A stretch of DNA of 64,000 bases from Thermoanaerobacterium sp. RBIITD. Its GTDB lineage: Bacteria; Bacillota; Thermoanaerobacteria; Thermoanaerobacterales; Thermoanaerobacteraceae. The notes beneath the pieces were generated by a model. It was not told the origin of the DNA and searched no databases. It saw only the letters and a program-made list of their open reading frames with translations. This document shows positions 25,978 through 34,953 of the stretch, piece by piece (within the stretch, counting starts at the first letter, position 1; every line of letters starts with the position of its first letter). Location of the stretch: contig NZ_LT906662.1 of assembly GCF_900205865.1 (NCBI RefSeq), positions 248,001 through 312,000 of the forward strand. The letters run 5' to 3'. The position numbers and the translations under genes are program-made.

Positions 25978-26460
25978 ATTGCATTGCTTTAGTGACACTT
26001 AACATCATGTCAGTCAAGGGCAAGGACCCCTCTCAGCTTTTCTATCCTTCACTTTTCAAAGCTGACCCTTGACAACATCGCTTCTGCGATGGCTTAGATA
26101 ACAAAGCGGTGGTAAAATAAAGCAAATAAAGTTATAGAGCTCAATTAAAAGATTCGAAGATTGACAAAGAGAGCCGGAATTGTCAGGTTGGTAATTTCAC
26201 CATAAGGGCTTAAGACCCAGCATAGGAGCATAACTGACATCCACCTCATGTAAGGCAGAACGAAGGAATTAAGGACAAAGATCCTGTGAGACATGGGAGG
26301 GTATGCCACATGAGCTTAAGTGGAATAAACAGGCCAAAATATGGAAAAAACAACAGAAGCTTATTTGGTTTACCTATAACATGTAAAATTCATGAATAAA
26401 TAGCATTGTTATACATGAGGACTTCTTTGAAGATCATGAGAATCTGAGAATGAGTGAGAT
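25978..26460 (+). ncRNA. Candidate IS110 bridge/seek RNA region
   Basis: About 500 bases after the transposase stop encode no protein on either strand and are less AT-rich than nearby intergenic DNA. A nested hairpin spans 26013-26073: outer stem GTCAAGGG/CCCTTGAC, inner stem CAGCTTT/AAAGCTG. A second hairpin, CATCGC-TTCT-GCGATG, lies at 26076-26091. More GC-containing stem-like segments follow to about 26330. IS110-family elements encode a structured RNA in a noncoding end that pairs with target and donor DNA, in the IS1111 subgroup downstream of the transposase. Family context and structure suggest this role; guide loops were not mapped and the right IS end is unknown. Confidence 0.45.
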
Positions 26461-26479
26461 ATTAAAAGAAAATCAAAGA

Positions 26480-29400
26480 TTATAGAGGGAGTGGCTTTAT
26501 ATCCATTTCATTTAATGTCTCTACTAACTGCTTTATAGTACCTTCTCTATCTCTAAAATATTGGCTGCCACGGATTCTGAAGAATTTCCATCCTAAGCGC
26601 TCCAAAATAAGTTGTCTGTTCCAATCATCCTCCCATCTTTCTGGACCATGATATGCGTCACCATCACACTCTATTGCAAGTTTTTCATTCATTCCAAACA
26701 CAACAAAATCTATACGTTTATAACCTACTCTATACTGCGGTTTAACAGAATATCCTAAGCTAATAAGGTCTTTCAATACCTTTCGTTCAAATTCTGACTC
26801 ACATGCATCCTCCAGTTTTTCATATTGCTCCACAAATCTGTGCGGATTCATACAATACCTTATTAAGCGTGATCTTACATCTTCTGGATGGAATTCGTCA
26901 GGATCAATAGAATAAAATAAAAACAATTGACTTCTAGCCCTACTTACTGCAACATTGAAGCGGCGCCGGTCATCCTCTTTATTTAAAACAGCTAATCTAT
27001 GCTCCCCTTTAGCTTCTACCAATGATAAAAACATTATATCCCTTTCATCGCCTTGGAAATAATAAGCATCACCACAGCGTATCTTTCTTTTTCGCATCTC
27101 TTCCGGCCCTAGGCTATCTAAAAGCTTAGTTTCTATGAATTCCGCTTGCTCTTTTCCCAAAAGCGATATTACTCCCATCGACATATCCTTGTATCTTGGA
27201 TCATTGCAACATGCCAAAATTTTTTCGACCAACATTTCAGCTTCTGGCTCATTTATCTTGGTTCCCGGTATTCTATATCCATTATCCACTTTTATAGAAA
27301 CTATTGGTTGCCAATCTTCACCTAACTTTGTCTCTCTTTCTCTAAGTGGCAATATTTCACCTTGGTACATGAGATCATTGCTAAACTGAATTATCTCTGG
27401 TAAACACCTAAAATGTTCTTTCAGCATGATAGTTCCTGGGAATATCTGTTTAGCTAAATCGTATAGACTGTATTGAGGCTCATAAAGCTCTTTATGAGGC
27501 ACTCCATCTAGATATCCATCCATGAGATCATGTATTTCACCCAGGTTAATGCCAACTCCTTGTGGACTTATCTGTTTATCGTCTCCAACAATCAGCACCT
27601 TTTTAGCCCTAAACATAGCCAATATTCCAAAAATATCTACTTGGCTGCTTTCATCAACTATAACAACGTCAAATGGCTGATCCCACGGTAAAAAATTCTC
27701 TATCACTTTATTAATAGGCATAATCCATACAGGAACGGCATTTCTCGCCTTTTGCATTTCTGCTTGAGCAATTTGTTTACGACGTAAAGCATATTTTCCT
27801 GTACCCTTTCCTATTCTCTTCATTTGCTGTTGCCATGCTATAAGGCTTCTGCGCTGCTCTTCCGTAACATTTATTGACAAGTTGAGCCATGTTAAATGAG
27901 TAACTAAATCAACAATGACTCTGCTCTCATCATTTTTTAGACTTTCTAACTTTTTTGTTAAACTGACGACATCATCGGACAATAATTTTCTAAGCCACGT
28001 TTCTGCCTTGCGCCATTTCCAAGCATCCATTACATTATCAGGTAATGTTAGCGGTGTCCCATTGCCACCATCTTTTAAAATCTTTTCTGCCCATCGAGGT
28101 GCAACACCGTCAAGTTTTTCTTTTAATTTTTTAAATTCATCTTCTAGCACTTCAACTTTTTTTAACCTTCTAATATTGTCAAGTATAGAATCCCATTTGG
28201 ACCAGTCTTCGTCTTTTAATGCCTTAAATAACTCTCTCCACAAATAAGAAACATCCGCATTTAACTCGATCTCTTCTTCTAAATATTTTTCGATAACACT
28301 GTACTTTTCACTGAAATCTTTGTAGTACAAATCATTTAAGATGTTTGTTAATTGATTTATAACCACTTCTATAGAAGCAAGGCTGTTGTCTTTAAAGCTT
28401 AAACCTACTTCTTCAACACCAGATTTTAAAAGTTTCCATTTGCTTTGATGCCAATCAAAAACATCTTTAATAAGTTTTAAGTAATCATGTAACAAAACTT
28501 CAAATCTTGGATTGGCAGTATCCAATTCTGGCCCATCTAAAACTGTAACAAACTTCTTCCATTCATTCGATATATTATTTTTTATTATACGTTGTTCGAT
28601 TTCCGCTAGTAATACTGACGTATCCTCTTTAGTTGTTATAAAAGCATTATTTAGGCGGCAACTATTTATAATTTTCTTAAACTTTGGATTAAATAATTTT
28701 GCAATAAAATTTATCTTCTTTGATTTCTCAAGATAATTTTGCATATCTTCTACATCATTTTTCAATTCAGTTAAAACACAATCCAAAGGCAATACTATTT
28801 CATACTTACTTGTGTATTGCTTAAGCTTTATTACTTCCTCAACTTGACTTGTCATTCGCTGATAAAAATTAGCCCAACTTTCATAGAGATAATCGCCTTT
28901 ACCCACATCTTGAAAAATTAAATTCATCCATGGACTGCTTGAAAATTTTTTTGCTTCTTCATATGCAAAAGTACATTCTTTTAGTAAACTATTTATCCTT
29001 TCAATGCTCAAATTTGAAGGCATATTGTATGACTTCAAAAAATCAGGATCTATTTTTTCTTTATAGTAATTAATTTTCTCTTTTATCTCCCTAATGCTCA
29101 TGCTATAAGGCAATTTCTCAATATCTGGCAGTTTGTAATTTAACATCTCTCTATCTTTGTTTAAAATTATACCTGCCAGTTCATATAGCCTTTTTAGCTC
29201 TTGCAAAGAAAGAGGAAGTTCTGCATCTTTATCCAGTTCATCAGGAATATAGTCATACTCCTCTTCATTTTCAGCAAGCCATTTGCCAAGTTCTGATAAA
29301 GAATATTCTTTTCCAAATATTGAATAAGTAATCGTCTCTCTTTTTGAAATCTCCTTAATGCGCTGTTTTAAATTTGAGATTTCCATCCTAATCTTTCTTA

Positions 29401-31108
29401 ATTTATCCTTTAATTCTTTGATAGTACTTTTAGCAGCAGGCTTATCAAGTGAAATAACATTTTCTGTCATCGTCATTACAGCCTGTTCTAACTCGGCAAA
29501 AGAACCAGCATCATCAGTTAATAAAGTAATGCAAAGTGGTCGTATATTCTCAGGAATTTTTTCACGGAGCACCTTAAGAGGTCTTTCTGCTTTTGCTGTT
29601 ACAAGGACTCTTTTCCCAAGTGCCAATAGATGAGATATAAGATTTGCTATTGTATAACTTTTACCTGTTCCTGGTGGTCCCTGTACAGTGACTCCCACGT
29701 GTGATGCCAATCTTTCTACTACCTGAAACTGCTCGTTATTCGATGGCAGTGGAAGTAATATCTCATCACTAGATGTAGAATGTGTTTCACTATTATTCTC
29801 ATCAAAAGCATCATCTATTATTTCTACTATGCTCCTTATAGGTGCGGGTACCTTATTACCGTTTTTGAGCCCTTCTAAAATAGTCTCAATATCTTGAACA
29901 TATCCCATTTTTCTTCTTCTTATAAAGATCACAGGCTCATATGTTATGACCGCATGTGTACTAATAGAAAGATCATTTGCATCAAAAAGTACTTTTCCTT
30001 CAGAGCTCAATTGATTTACAATTCGGGTAAAAAATTCTGTACATGCCCCTTTATCCCATGGATTTATGGGGTCCTGTGAAAGCTGTTCTTGCATTTTCAT
30101 AAACAACCTGACATACTGTGGATCTGTTCCCTGCAAGAAATTAACTTCTAATGTGGTTGGCAACATCCCTGGAGATACTTTTATTACGCCATGTAAATCG
30201 TCAAAATCAATAAAAACTTTTGTTGCAAGAAGAGGATGACGGATTAGGTAGCCATTCAAATTCCAATAGAGCATGCCATGTCCCCATACAAGTTCCAAAT
30301 CCTCTTGTTCTCTCTCTAAACGCTGACTTAATAAAAACAATTTATTATATAGCTTTTTAATCTTAACTTTTGGTTGCGCTTTTAGAGACCAAGGAATCCA
30401 CTTTTTGTTGAGCCATAAGTTCCATATATTAACACGTTCTGCATCATCCTCAAATTTTTCTACTTTATTTTTATCTGCTTTTTCTTTATGCTCTTCATCG
30501 ATTTCTTTCTCTATAATTACTTTAGATTCTCTAACTTTTGGTTCTGTAAAAGGATCGTCCCATCGCCCATCGAGCCATTCTCTGACCTCTTCAGGCGGGT
30601 CTGGTGGATTAGGTATATCCTGCTTTTTTACTATTAACCAAGAATCCTGATCATCACTAAGAACAGAGCAGCCATCTCCTATAGGTATATCTTTATACCA
30701 AGTTACTACTTCTTCATAATTTGATATATTTCTAACAGGTTCCTCCATTTTTGAGCGATATGCTTTAAGAAATTCAAAGAGATTAATAAGCTTTGAATTA
30801 GTATCTTTCTCTCCTTCTGGATGATTCAAAGAAACATAATCCTTTTTACCATTGCCTTTTTCTAAATTGTCTTTCCTTTTAATATTCTTTATCTCTTTTT
30901 CAAACAATTGTTCTACTGTCCTTGTTGTCACACTCTCGGCTATATCTGGTTTAAAATCTGATAAATAATCTAAAAATTCTTCTAAATTTGGTTCATCTTG
31001 AACTTTATTGCGTAAATAATTCTGAATTAATTCTACTACTCTATCAGTAATAGATGACTGTTCTTTTGCTCCTTTTCCCTGTGTGGTTTCCTTAAAAGCC
31101 TCCCTCAA
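26480..31108 (-). CDS. Large UPF1-like SF1 helicase with Vsr-like/DUF559 nuclease domain (Hhe-like)
   Basis: 1542 residues. TTG start behind AGAGGAGCGGAGAAG. Order: N-terminal part of about 450 residues without clear motifs (an acidic/basic stretch near 200-225), Walker A VQGPPGTGKSYTIANLI near 476, a long helical insertion of about 600 residues, Walker B FDVVIVDESSQVD near 1147, then LIVGDDKQISP, LKEHFRCLPEI, YYFQGDERDIM and NVAVSRARSQL, the later SF1 helicase motifs. A C-terminal domain (about 1430-1535) has EFERKVLKDL, RIDFVVFG, LAIECDGDAYHG and W-KFFRIRGSQYF, a Vsr/PD-(D/E)XK fold with Asp, Glu and the DGDAYHG block intact. Architecture resembles the single-gene antiphage protein Hhe. A defence role is inferred from that and from the neighbourhood. 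Confidence 0.82.
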   Translation of the reverse strand: MREAFKETTQGKGAKEQSSITDRVVELIQNYLRNKVQDEPNLEEFLDYLSDFKPDIAESVTTRTVEQLFEKEIKNIKRKDNLEKGNGKKDYVSLNHPEGEKDTNSKLINLFEFLKAYRSKMEEPVRNISNYEEVVTWYKDIPIGDGCSVLSDDQDSWLIVKKQDIPNPPDPPEEVREWLDGRWDDPFTEPKVRESKVIIEKEIDEEHKEKADKNKVEKFEDDAERVNIWNLWLNKKWIPWSLKAQPKVKIKKLYNKLFLLSQRLEREQEDLELVWGHGMLYWNLNGYLIRHPLLATKVFIDFDDLHGVIKVSPGMLPTTLEVNFLQGTDPQYVRLFMKMQEQLSQDPINPWDKGACTEFFTRIVNQLSSEGKVLFDANDLSISTHAVITYEPVIFIRRRKMGYVQDIETILEGLKNGNKVPAPIRSIVEIIDDAFDENNSETHSTSSDEILLPLPSNNEQFQVVERLASHVGVTVQGPPGTGKSYTIANLISHLLALGKRVLVTAKAERPLKVLREKIPENIRPLCITLLTDDAGSFAELEQAVMTMTENVISLDKPAAKSTIKELKDKLRKIRMEISNLKQRIKEISKRETITYSIFGKEYSLSELGKWLAENEEEYDYIPDELDKDAELPLSLQELKRLYELAGIILNKDREMLNYKLPDIEKLPYSMSIREIKEKINYYKEKIDPDFLKSYNMPSNLSIERINSLLKECTFAYEEAKKFSSSPWMNLIFQDVGKGDYLYESWANFYQRMTSQVEEVIKLKQYTSKYEIVLPLDCVLTELKNDVEDMQNYLEKSKKINFIAKLFNPKFKKIINSCRLNNAFITTKEDTSVLLAEIEQRIIKNNISNEWKKFVTVLDGPELDTANPRFEVLLHDYLKLIKDVFDWHQSKWKLLKSGVEEVGLSFKDNSLASIEVVINQLTNILNDLYYKDFSEKYSVIEKYLEEEIELNADVSYLWRELFKALKDEDWSKWDSILDNIRRLKKVEVLEDEFKKLKEKLDGVAPRWAEKILKDGGNGTPLTLPDNVMDAWKWRKAETWLRKLLSDDVVSLTKKLESLKNDESRVIVDLVTHLTWLNLSINVTEEQRRSLIAWQQQMKRIGKGTGKYALRRKQIAQAEMQKARNAVPVWIMPINKVIENFLPWDQPFDVVIVDESSQVDIFGILAMFRAKKVLIVGDDKQISPQGVGINLGEIHDLMDGYLDGVPHKELYEPQYSLYDLAKQIFPGTIMLKEHFRCLPEIIQFSNDLMYQGEILPLRERETKLGEDWQPIVSIKVDNGYRIPGTKINEPEAEMLVEKILACCNDPRYKDMSMGVISLLGKEQAEFIETKLLDSLGPEEMRKRKIRCGDAYYFQGDERDIMFLSLVEAKGEHRLAVLNKEDDRRRFNVAVSRARSQLFLFYSIDPDEFHPEDVRSRLIRYCMNPHRFVEQYEKLEDACESEFERKVLKDLISLGYSVKPQYRVGYKRIDFVVFGMNEKLAIECDGDAYHGPERWEDDWNRQLILERLGWKFFRIRGSQYFRDREGTIKQLVETLNEMDIKPLPL

Positions 31109-31432
31109 TCTTCTCCGCTCCTCTCATATTTTCATCACATTATATATTTTATATAATATTTATTACATTGTTAACCATATTCACATTATTCTCCAAAATT
31201 ATATTTTATATTTCCACATTGCATACTTAAATTCCTTCAATATTATAAAAAAATTTTACATGATAAAATATAAATACATATACAATGTTTCTTAACATAA
31301 CTGTTGAAATGCAACAGTAAAGTTATTATCATACTATGTACAAGCAAAAAAAGGCTTTCACTTTTACTTAAAGTAAAAAGAAAGCTTTCAGGTAAAAAAT
31401 ATTTTAAATATGTAATATGCCTCTCTATAAAT
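31109..31432. other. Intergenic AT-rich stretch
   Basis: 324 bases without a supportable gene. It carries a short perfect hairpin (ACTGTTG-AAATG-wise, ACTGTTG at 31300-31306 with CAACAGT at 31312-31318) and the ferritin terminator at 31345-31390. The promoter of the large helicase should be here on the minus strand, but no convincing -35/-10 pair was seen. Confidence 0.5.
31345..31390 (-). terminator. Terminator after the ferritin-like gene
   Basis: Minus strand GAAAGCTTTC-like long stem: AAGGCTTTC (31351-31359) pairs with GAAAGCTTT (31380-31388) with an inner CTTTTACTT/AAGTAAAAAG stem, then T7. A near copy of this hairpin occurs at 38364-38405. Confidence 0.75.
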
Positions 31433-31735
31433 TTACTTATATTTTTCAATCATTTCCTCTACTTCTTTAGCACCATCTTCATACAGCTTTTCTTCGTCTG
31501 GTGCCAATTCCTTTAAAAGCCTCAAAAATTCTCCTGCATGTACTCTTTCCTCATCAGCTATATCTACTAAAACAGCCTTTGCCAATTCATTATCTGTAGA
31601 TTCTGCTAACTGCGTATAAAGTTGAATCGCTTCATACTCTGCAGCTACCATAAAGCGTATAGATCTTACTAACTCTTCATGGGTAATTTTATTTTTATTA
31701 GCTAGTCCAGCAAATGGAGTCCCAAAATCAGGCAT
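31433..31735 (-). CDS. Ferritin-like protein of the encapsulin-cargo type
   Basis: 100 residues. The start MPDFGTPFAGLANKNKITHEELVRSIRFMVAAEYEAIQLY has the first metal-ligand Glu in AAEYEA; the second helix has DIADEERVHAGEFL with Glu and His in ExxH spacing. This short two-helix form is typical of encapsulated ferritins, which assemble as annular decamers and oxidise iron inside encapsulin shells; a rubrerythrin-like label is the alternative. The C-terminal stretch (ELAPDEEKLYEDGAKEVEEM) could be a loading region. No encapsulin shell gene is present in the window. ATG follows AAAGGGGG. Confidence 0.78.
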   Translation of the reverse strand: MPDFGTPFAGLANKNKITHEELVRSIRFMVAAEYEAIQLYTQLAESTDNELAKAVLVDIADEERVHAGEFLRLLKELAPDEEKLYEDGAKEVEEMIEKYK

Positions 31736-31774
31736 ACTGTAGCCCCCTTTTATATTTTATTCGATTACACATCC

Positions 31775-31780
31775 ATTATA
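31775..31780 (-). promoter_or_regulatory. Possible -10 element for the ferritin-like gene
   Basis: Minus strand TATAAT preceded by GG, about 40 bases before the start codon. No good -35 match was seen at 16-18 bases. Confidence 0.35.
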
Positions 31781-31814
31781 CCATAAAATTATGAATTTGC
31801 CGAATTTGCTTATT

Positions 31815-32297
31815 TTATTTATAAAAACTTTTTGTTTTGTCTAAAACTTCAAGTATTATAAATGCGATGATACTGCCTGTTACTGTATTAATCAGAAATG
31901 GCATAACAAAGAAAAATGCTCCCACATCTTTACCTATAACATATTTTGCTATTGGAAATGCAAGTATTGCACCAACAATGCCTGTTCCAAATATCTCACC
32001 AAATACTGCCAGTAATTTCTTGTTTGTTTTTTTGTAAAGTAATCCAGCGAAAAACGCCCCAATCATGCTGCCCGGAAAAGCCAGCAATGTACCAGTACCT
32101 ATAAAATTTCTGATTAATGATATAGAAAATGCGATTAATACAGCATATCCTGGCCCGAGTGTCACTGCTGATATTACGTTAATAATATGCTGTATTGGTG
32201 TTGTTTTTGAAACTCCTACAGGAAAAAATATAAAATTTGCAAACAGAACCCCAATTGCAGTTAGCATTGCTGAGTATGTAATTTTTTTAGTATCCAT
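31815..32297 (-). CDS. thiW: ThiW, thiamine-precursor transporter S component
   Basis: 160 residues when started at the ATG at 32295-32297 (MDTKKITYSAMLTAIGVLF). An ATG 30 bases upstream lies inside thiC and has no ribosome-binding site; the chosen start has only a weak AGGTTGGGA. Five or six membrane segments are visible with glycine-rich helices (GPGYAVLIAFSISLIRN, FPGSMIGAFFAGLLY). ThiW is the substrate-binding S component of an ECF transporter, thought to import a thiazole precursor of thiamine; the energising AT module would be shared and is not in the window. It follows thiC and lies under the same TPP riboswitch. Confidence 0.88.
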   Translation of the reverse strand: MDTKKITYSAMLTAIGVLFANFIFFPVGVSKTTPIQHIINVISAVTLGPGYAVLIAFSISLIRNFIGTGTLLAFPGSMIGAFFAGLLYKKTNKKLLAVFGEIFGTGIVGAILAFPIAKYVIGKDVGAFFFVMPFLINTVTGSIIAFIILEVLDKTKSFYK

Positions 32298-32313
32298 ATA
32301 GCTTATCCCAACC

Positions 32314-33642
32314 TTATTTTTCATCATTATATTTTAATAAGCTGACATTCTCGCCGCGAATAACTTTATTCATGTTTCTTACAGCACACATATTCCCACA
32401 CATTGTACATGTTTCACTGTCATGAGGCAAAGATTCGCTTCTATACCTACGGGCTTTTTCAGGATCTATTGATAATTTAAACATTTCTTCCCAATTAAGC
32501 TTTTTCCTTGCGTAAGACATAGCGTTATCCCATTTTTCTGCATTACGTATGCCTTTTGCTAGATCTGCTGCATGCGCAGCTATTTTAGAAGCAATGATGC
32601 CTTCTTTCATATCTTCAATCTTTGGAAGCCTCAAATGTTCCGCAGGTGTAACATAACACAGAAAATCTGCTCCACTTGCTGCGGCAATCGCACCGCCAAT
32701 TGCACTTGTAATGTGATCATATCCTGGAGCAATATCTGTTACAATTGGCCCCAATACATAAAACGGCGCACCATGACACAGCTTTTTCTCCAGCAAAACA
32801 TTTGCTTCGATTTCATTTAGTCTCATATGCCCCGGTCCCTCAATAATGACCTGAACATTCTTTTCATAAGCTCTTTTTGCTAATTCTCCCAAAGTTATAA
32901 GCTCTTTTATTTGGCATGCATCTGTGGAATCATTTATACAGCCTGGCCTTAGTGCATCGCCAAGGCTTATCGTTACATCGCACTCAGCACATATGTCAAG
33001 AATATCATCAAAATATTCATAAAAAGGATTTTCCTTTTCATTTAATTCCATCCATGTATATAATAAAGAGCCTCCGCGAGAAACAATATTTAGAAGCCTT
33101 TCATTTCTTTTAAAAATTTCTGCTGTTTCTCTATTAATGCCTGCATGGATGGTCATAAAATCAACGCCGTCTTGTGCATGCCTTTCCACGATTTTTATAA
33201 ATTCTGAAGGAGTAATGTCTTTTAAATCCTTGTCGTAATATCCTACAGCATCATATACTGGAACAGTACCTATCATAGCTGTAGAAATCTCTATCAATCT
33301 GTTTCTAAATTCAAAAGTCTTACCGTATGAACTTAAATCCATAATTGACTCTGCTTTCATTTCTATTGCTTTTTTTGCCTTTTCTAATTCTGCATCTACA
33401 TTGTTGCAGTCCCTTGATACACCTAGGTTTACATTTATTTTTGTTCTAAGGCCTTCCCCTACACCTTCTGGACTAAGTGCTTCATGGTTTTTATTCGCAG
33501 GTATGACTACTTCACCAGAAGCTATCTTACTCATCAATAAATCCACTTCAATATCTTCTTTAGCTGCCACAACATTCATCTCTTCTGTAATAATTCCTTT
33601 TTTTGCTGCGTCTAATTGTGTAGTGTAGTTCATTTTAGTCAT
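32314..33642 (-). CDS. thiC: Phosphomethylpyrimidine synthase ThiC
   Basis: 442 residues, the short bacterial form. It is a radical-SAM enzyme that rearranges 5-aminoimidazole ribotide into hydroxymethylpyrimidine phosphate. Visible: VNLGVSRDC near 70, [12 protein letters not shown] near 178, [10 protein letters not shown] near 248, [15 protein letters not shown] near 290, and the C-terminal cluster [12 protein letters not shown] (CxxCxxxxC) for the 4Fe-4S cluster. First gene after a TPP riboswitch. Confidence 0.97.
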   Translation of the reverse strand: MTKMNYTTQLDAAKKGIITEEMNVVAAKEDIEVDLLMSKIASGEVVIPANKNHEALSPEGVGEGLRTKINVNLGVSRDCNNVDAELEKAKKAIEMKAESIMDLSSYGKTFEFRNRLIEISTAMIGTVPVYDAVGYYDKDLKDITPSEFIKIVERHAQDGVDFMTIHAGINRETAEIFKRNERLLNIVSRGGSLLYTWMELNEKENPFYEYFDDILDICAECDVTISLGDALRPGCINDSTDACQIKELITLGELAKRAYEKNVQVIIEGPGHMRLNEIEANVLLEKKLCHGAPFYVLGPIVTDIAPGYDHITSAIGGAIAAASGADFLCYVTPAEHLRLPKIEDMKEGIIASKIAAHAADLAKGIRNAEKWDNAMSYARKKLNWEEMFKLSIDPEKARRYRSESLPHDSETCTMCGNMCAVRNMNKVIRGENVSLLKYNDEK

Positions 33643-33720
33643 CCTTTCATAAATTATTTTTTTGATACTTGTAAAATGAAGGGGAGAAAGAAGGTAGTAT
33701 TTGATGTCAGAATAATAAAA

Positions 33721-33841
33721 AAAGCTTTACCGCATGGTAAAGCTTTATAATCACAAGCCTGCTTCCCTACGGTAGTATTAACTACATCAGGTTCTAAGGG
33801 TTAGGTTTTACCTTCTCAACCAAAATGGTTCCCCCGCAAAC
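33721..33841 (-). promoter_or_regulatory. TPP riboswitch with terminator, controlling thiC-thiW
   Basis: The aptamer (33757-33841, minus strand) has GGGGGAACC, TGAGA, ACCCTTAGAACCTGAT, GTTAATACTACCGTAGGGAAGC, the conserved thi-box sequence, and a P1 stem GTTTGC/GCAGGC. The expression platform is a perfect terminator AAAGCTTTACC-ATGC-GGTAAAGCTTTTTTT (33719-33747). TPP binding should favour termination before thiC. Confidence 0.95.
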
Positions 33842-33868
33842 TAATTTCACAAGTATTAAATTAATCTA

Positions 33869-33897
33869 ATTATACTTTAAAACTCTAAAATTGTAAA
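33869..33897 (-). promoter_or_regulatory. Promoter of the thiC riboswitch transcript
   Basis: Minus strand TTTACA (33892-33897), 17 bases, TATAAT (33869-33874), about 28 bases before the aptamer. Confidence 0.78.
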
Positions 33898-33957
33898 GGT
33901 AAAAAATTATATCCATAGTATTTTAAGTAAAAGTAATTAGAGCTTGTAAGCCTCAAA

Positions 33958-34461
33958 TCACTCCTCTATCATGATAGATTGCATGTCTTCTATAAACTGT
34001 ACTACATCCCTTCTTAAATTATCAACAGTATGGGGGAAAATATCTAGTAGTCTTTCAATGCGTTCTGATACTAGGTTAAATCCATAAACATTACGAAATA
34101 CATGACGAAATCCCCTAAATTCATTAAGCAATAACTTTGAATTAGAACTAATAAAAGCCGGCCTTTCTCCTTCTATAGGAGTCGACATTTGTTCAAGTAA
34201 TTCTAGATGCCATTCAGAGCTTGAAGGGATCAAATTATCTATATTTCTACCCACAATTTTAAACATATTCTTAACGGAAGTATAAAAATCATGAAAAATA
34301 GAGCCAACAGCCCTTAGCATGAAATCATCAGCCAATTTCTCTCTTCTATTTTTACTTTCTAATAAGCCTCTTTCATTTAAAGTATCATATAATTTCTGTA
34401 TATTCTCAAGTTCTAACTGTAGTCTTGCTAATGTAACTTTAATTTTATTAATATCCGTCAC
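33958..34461 (-). CDS. HEPN (HepT-like) ribonuclease toxin
   Basis: 167 residues, mostly helical. The motif GFRHVFRNVYGF (about residues 117-128) gives an Arg, then RHVFRN with His and Asn and a Tyr, the layout of the HepT-like active site and of the Tyr that the partner enzyme adenylylates. This is the larger HepT-like_2 type rather than the 110-residue DUF86 type. The gene overlaps the upstream nucleotidyltransferase by 4 bases (ATGA), the usual arrangement of MNT-HEPN modules. HEPN cleaves RNA when not modified. Confidence 0.82.
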   Translation of the reverse strand: MTDINKIKVTLARLQLELENIQKLYDTLNERGLLESKNRREKLADDFMLRAVGSIFHDFYTSVKNMFKIVGRNIDNLIPSSSEWHLELLEQMSTPIEGERPAFISSNSKLLLNEFRGFRHVFRNVYGFNLVSERIERLLDIFPHTVDNLRRDVVQFIEDMQSIMIEE

Positions 34462-34835
34462 TCTATAATCCTCCCTTCTCTTAATATTTCATTTAGCAGA
34501 GATTTATAAGCTTCTTTTTGCGTAACTATGCTTATTTTATAAGGCTTTGCAATATTTTCAACATCAATCAACATTGTCCAATAGTTAAATTTACTATCAT
34601 CCCAGCCATCAATAAAAATATCAATATCAGATAGATTATCAAAACGGTCATCCCTTGCAAGTGAACCATACAATATAACCTTATCAACAAAATACTTTTC
34701 TTTTAATATCTTTGCAATTTTATATACTCTATCAAAAGCTTCTTTTTTTCTATACGTTTCTATTTCTCTATCTTTTTTGACTTTTATACGCCATGTTTCA
34801 CGTATATTTTTTCTCTCTTGATCCGAAAGCGGCAC
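34458..34835 (-). CDS. MNT-type nucleotidyltransferase antitoxin
   Basis: 125 residues starting at GTG behind AGGTGGTGATATT. The pol-beta nucleotidyltransferase motif GSLARDDRFDNLSDIDIFI (about residues 57-75) has GS and DxD intact. In known MntA-HepT pairs such a protein adds AMP groups to the HEPN Tyr and so blocks the toxin. It overlaps the HEPN gene by 4 bases. The pair may act as a defence or stabilising module. Confidence 0.86.
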   Translation of the reverse strand: MPLSDQERKNIRETWRIKVKKDREIETYRKKEAFDRVYKIAKILKEKYFVDKVILYGSLARDDRFDNLSDIDIFIDGWDDSKFNYWTMLIDVENIAKPYKISIVTQKEAYKSLLNEILREGRIIE

Positions 34836-34921
34836 AATATCACCACCTAAAATTTGTACGGCTTAATTTTATCATTTTACATCAAAATAATCAATTCACT
34901 TAAAATATATAATAAACCATC

Positions 34922-34951
34922 AAAAAAGTGAAGGAGTTTCCTTTACTTTTA
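34922..34951 (-). terminator. Terminator of the asr operon
   Basis: Minus strand AAAGTAAAGGA-AAC-TCCTTCACTTT followed by TTT, just after the asrC stop codon. Confidence 0.75.
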
Positions 34952-34953
34952 AT

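Noticed and set aside
25978-26460. A group II intron or retron RNA instead of an IS110 RNA
   Set aside because: No domain V-like hairpin, no reverse transcriptase gene nearby; the region directly follows an IS110 transposase.
31300-31318. A regulatory site at the perfect ACTGTTG/CAACAGT repeat
   Set aside because: Only 7 bp, single copy, and not placed at a promoter I can recognise.
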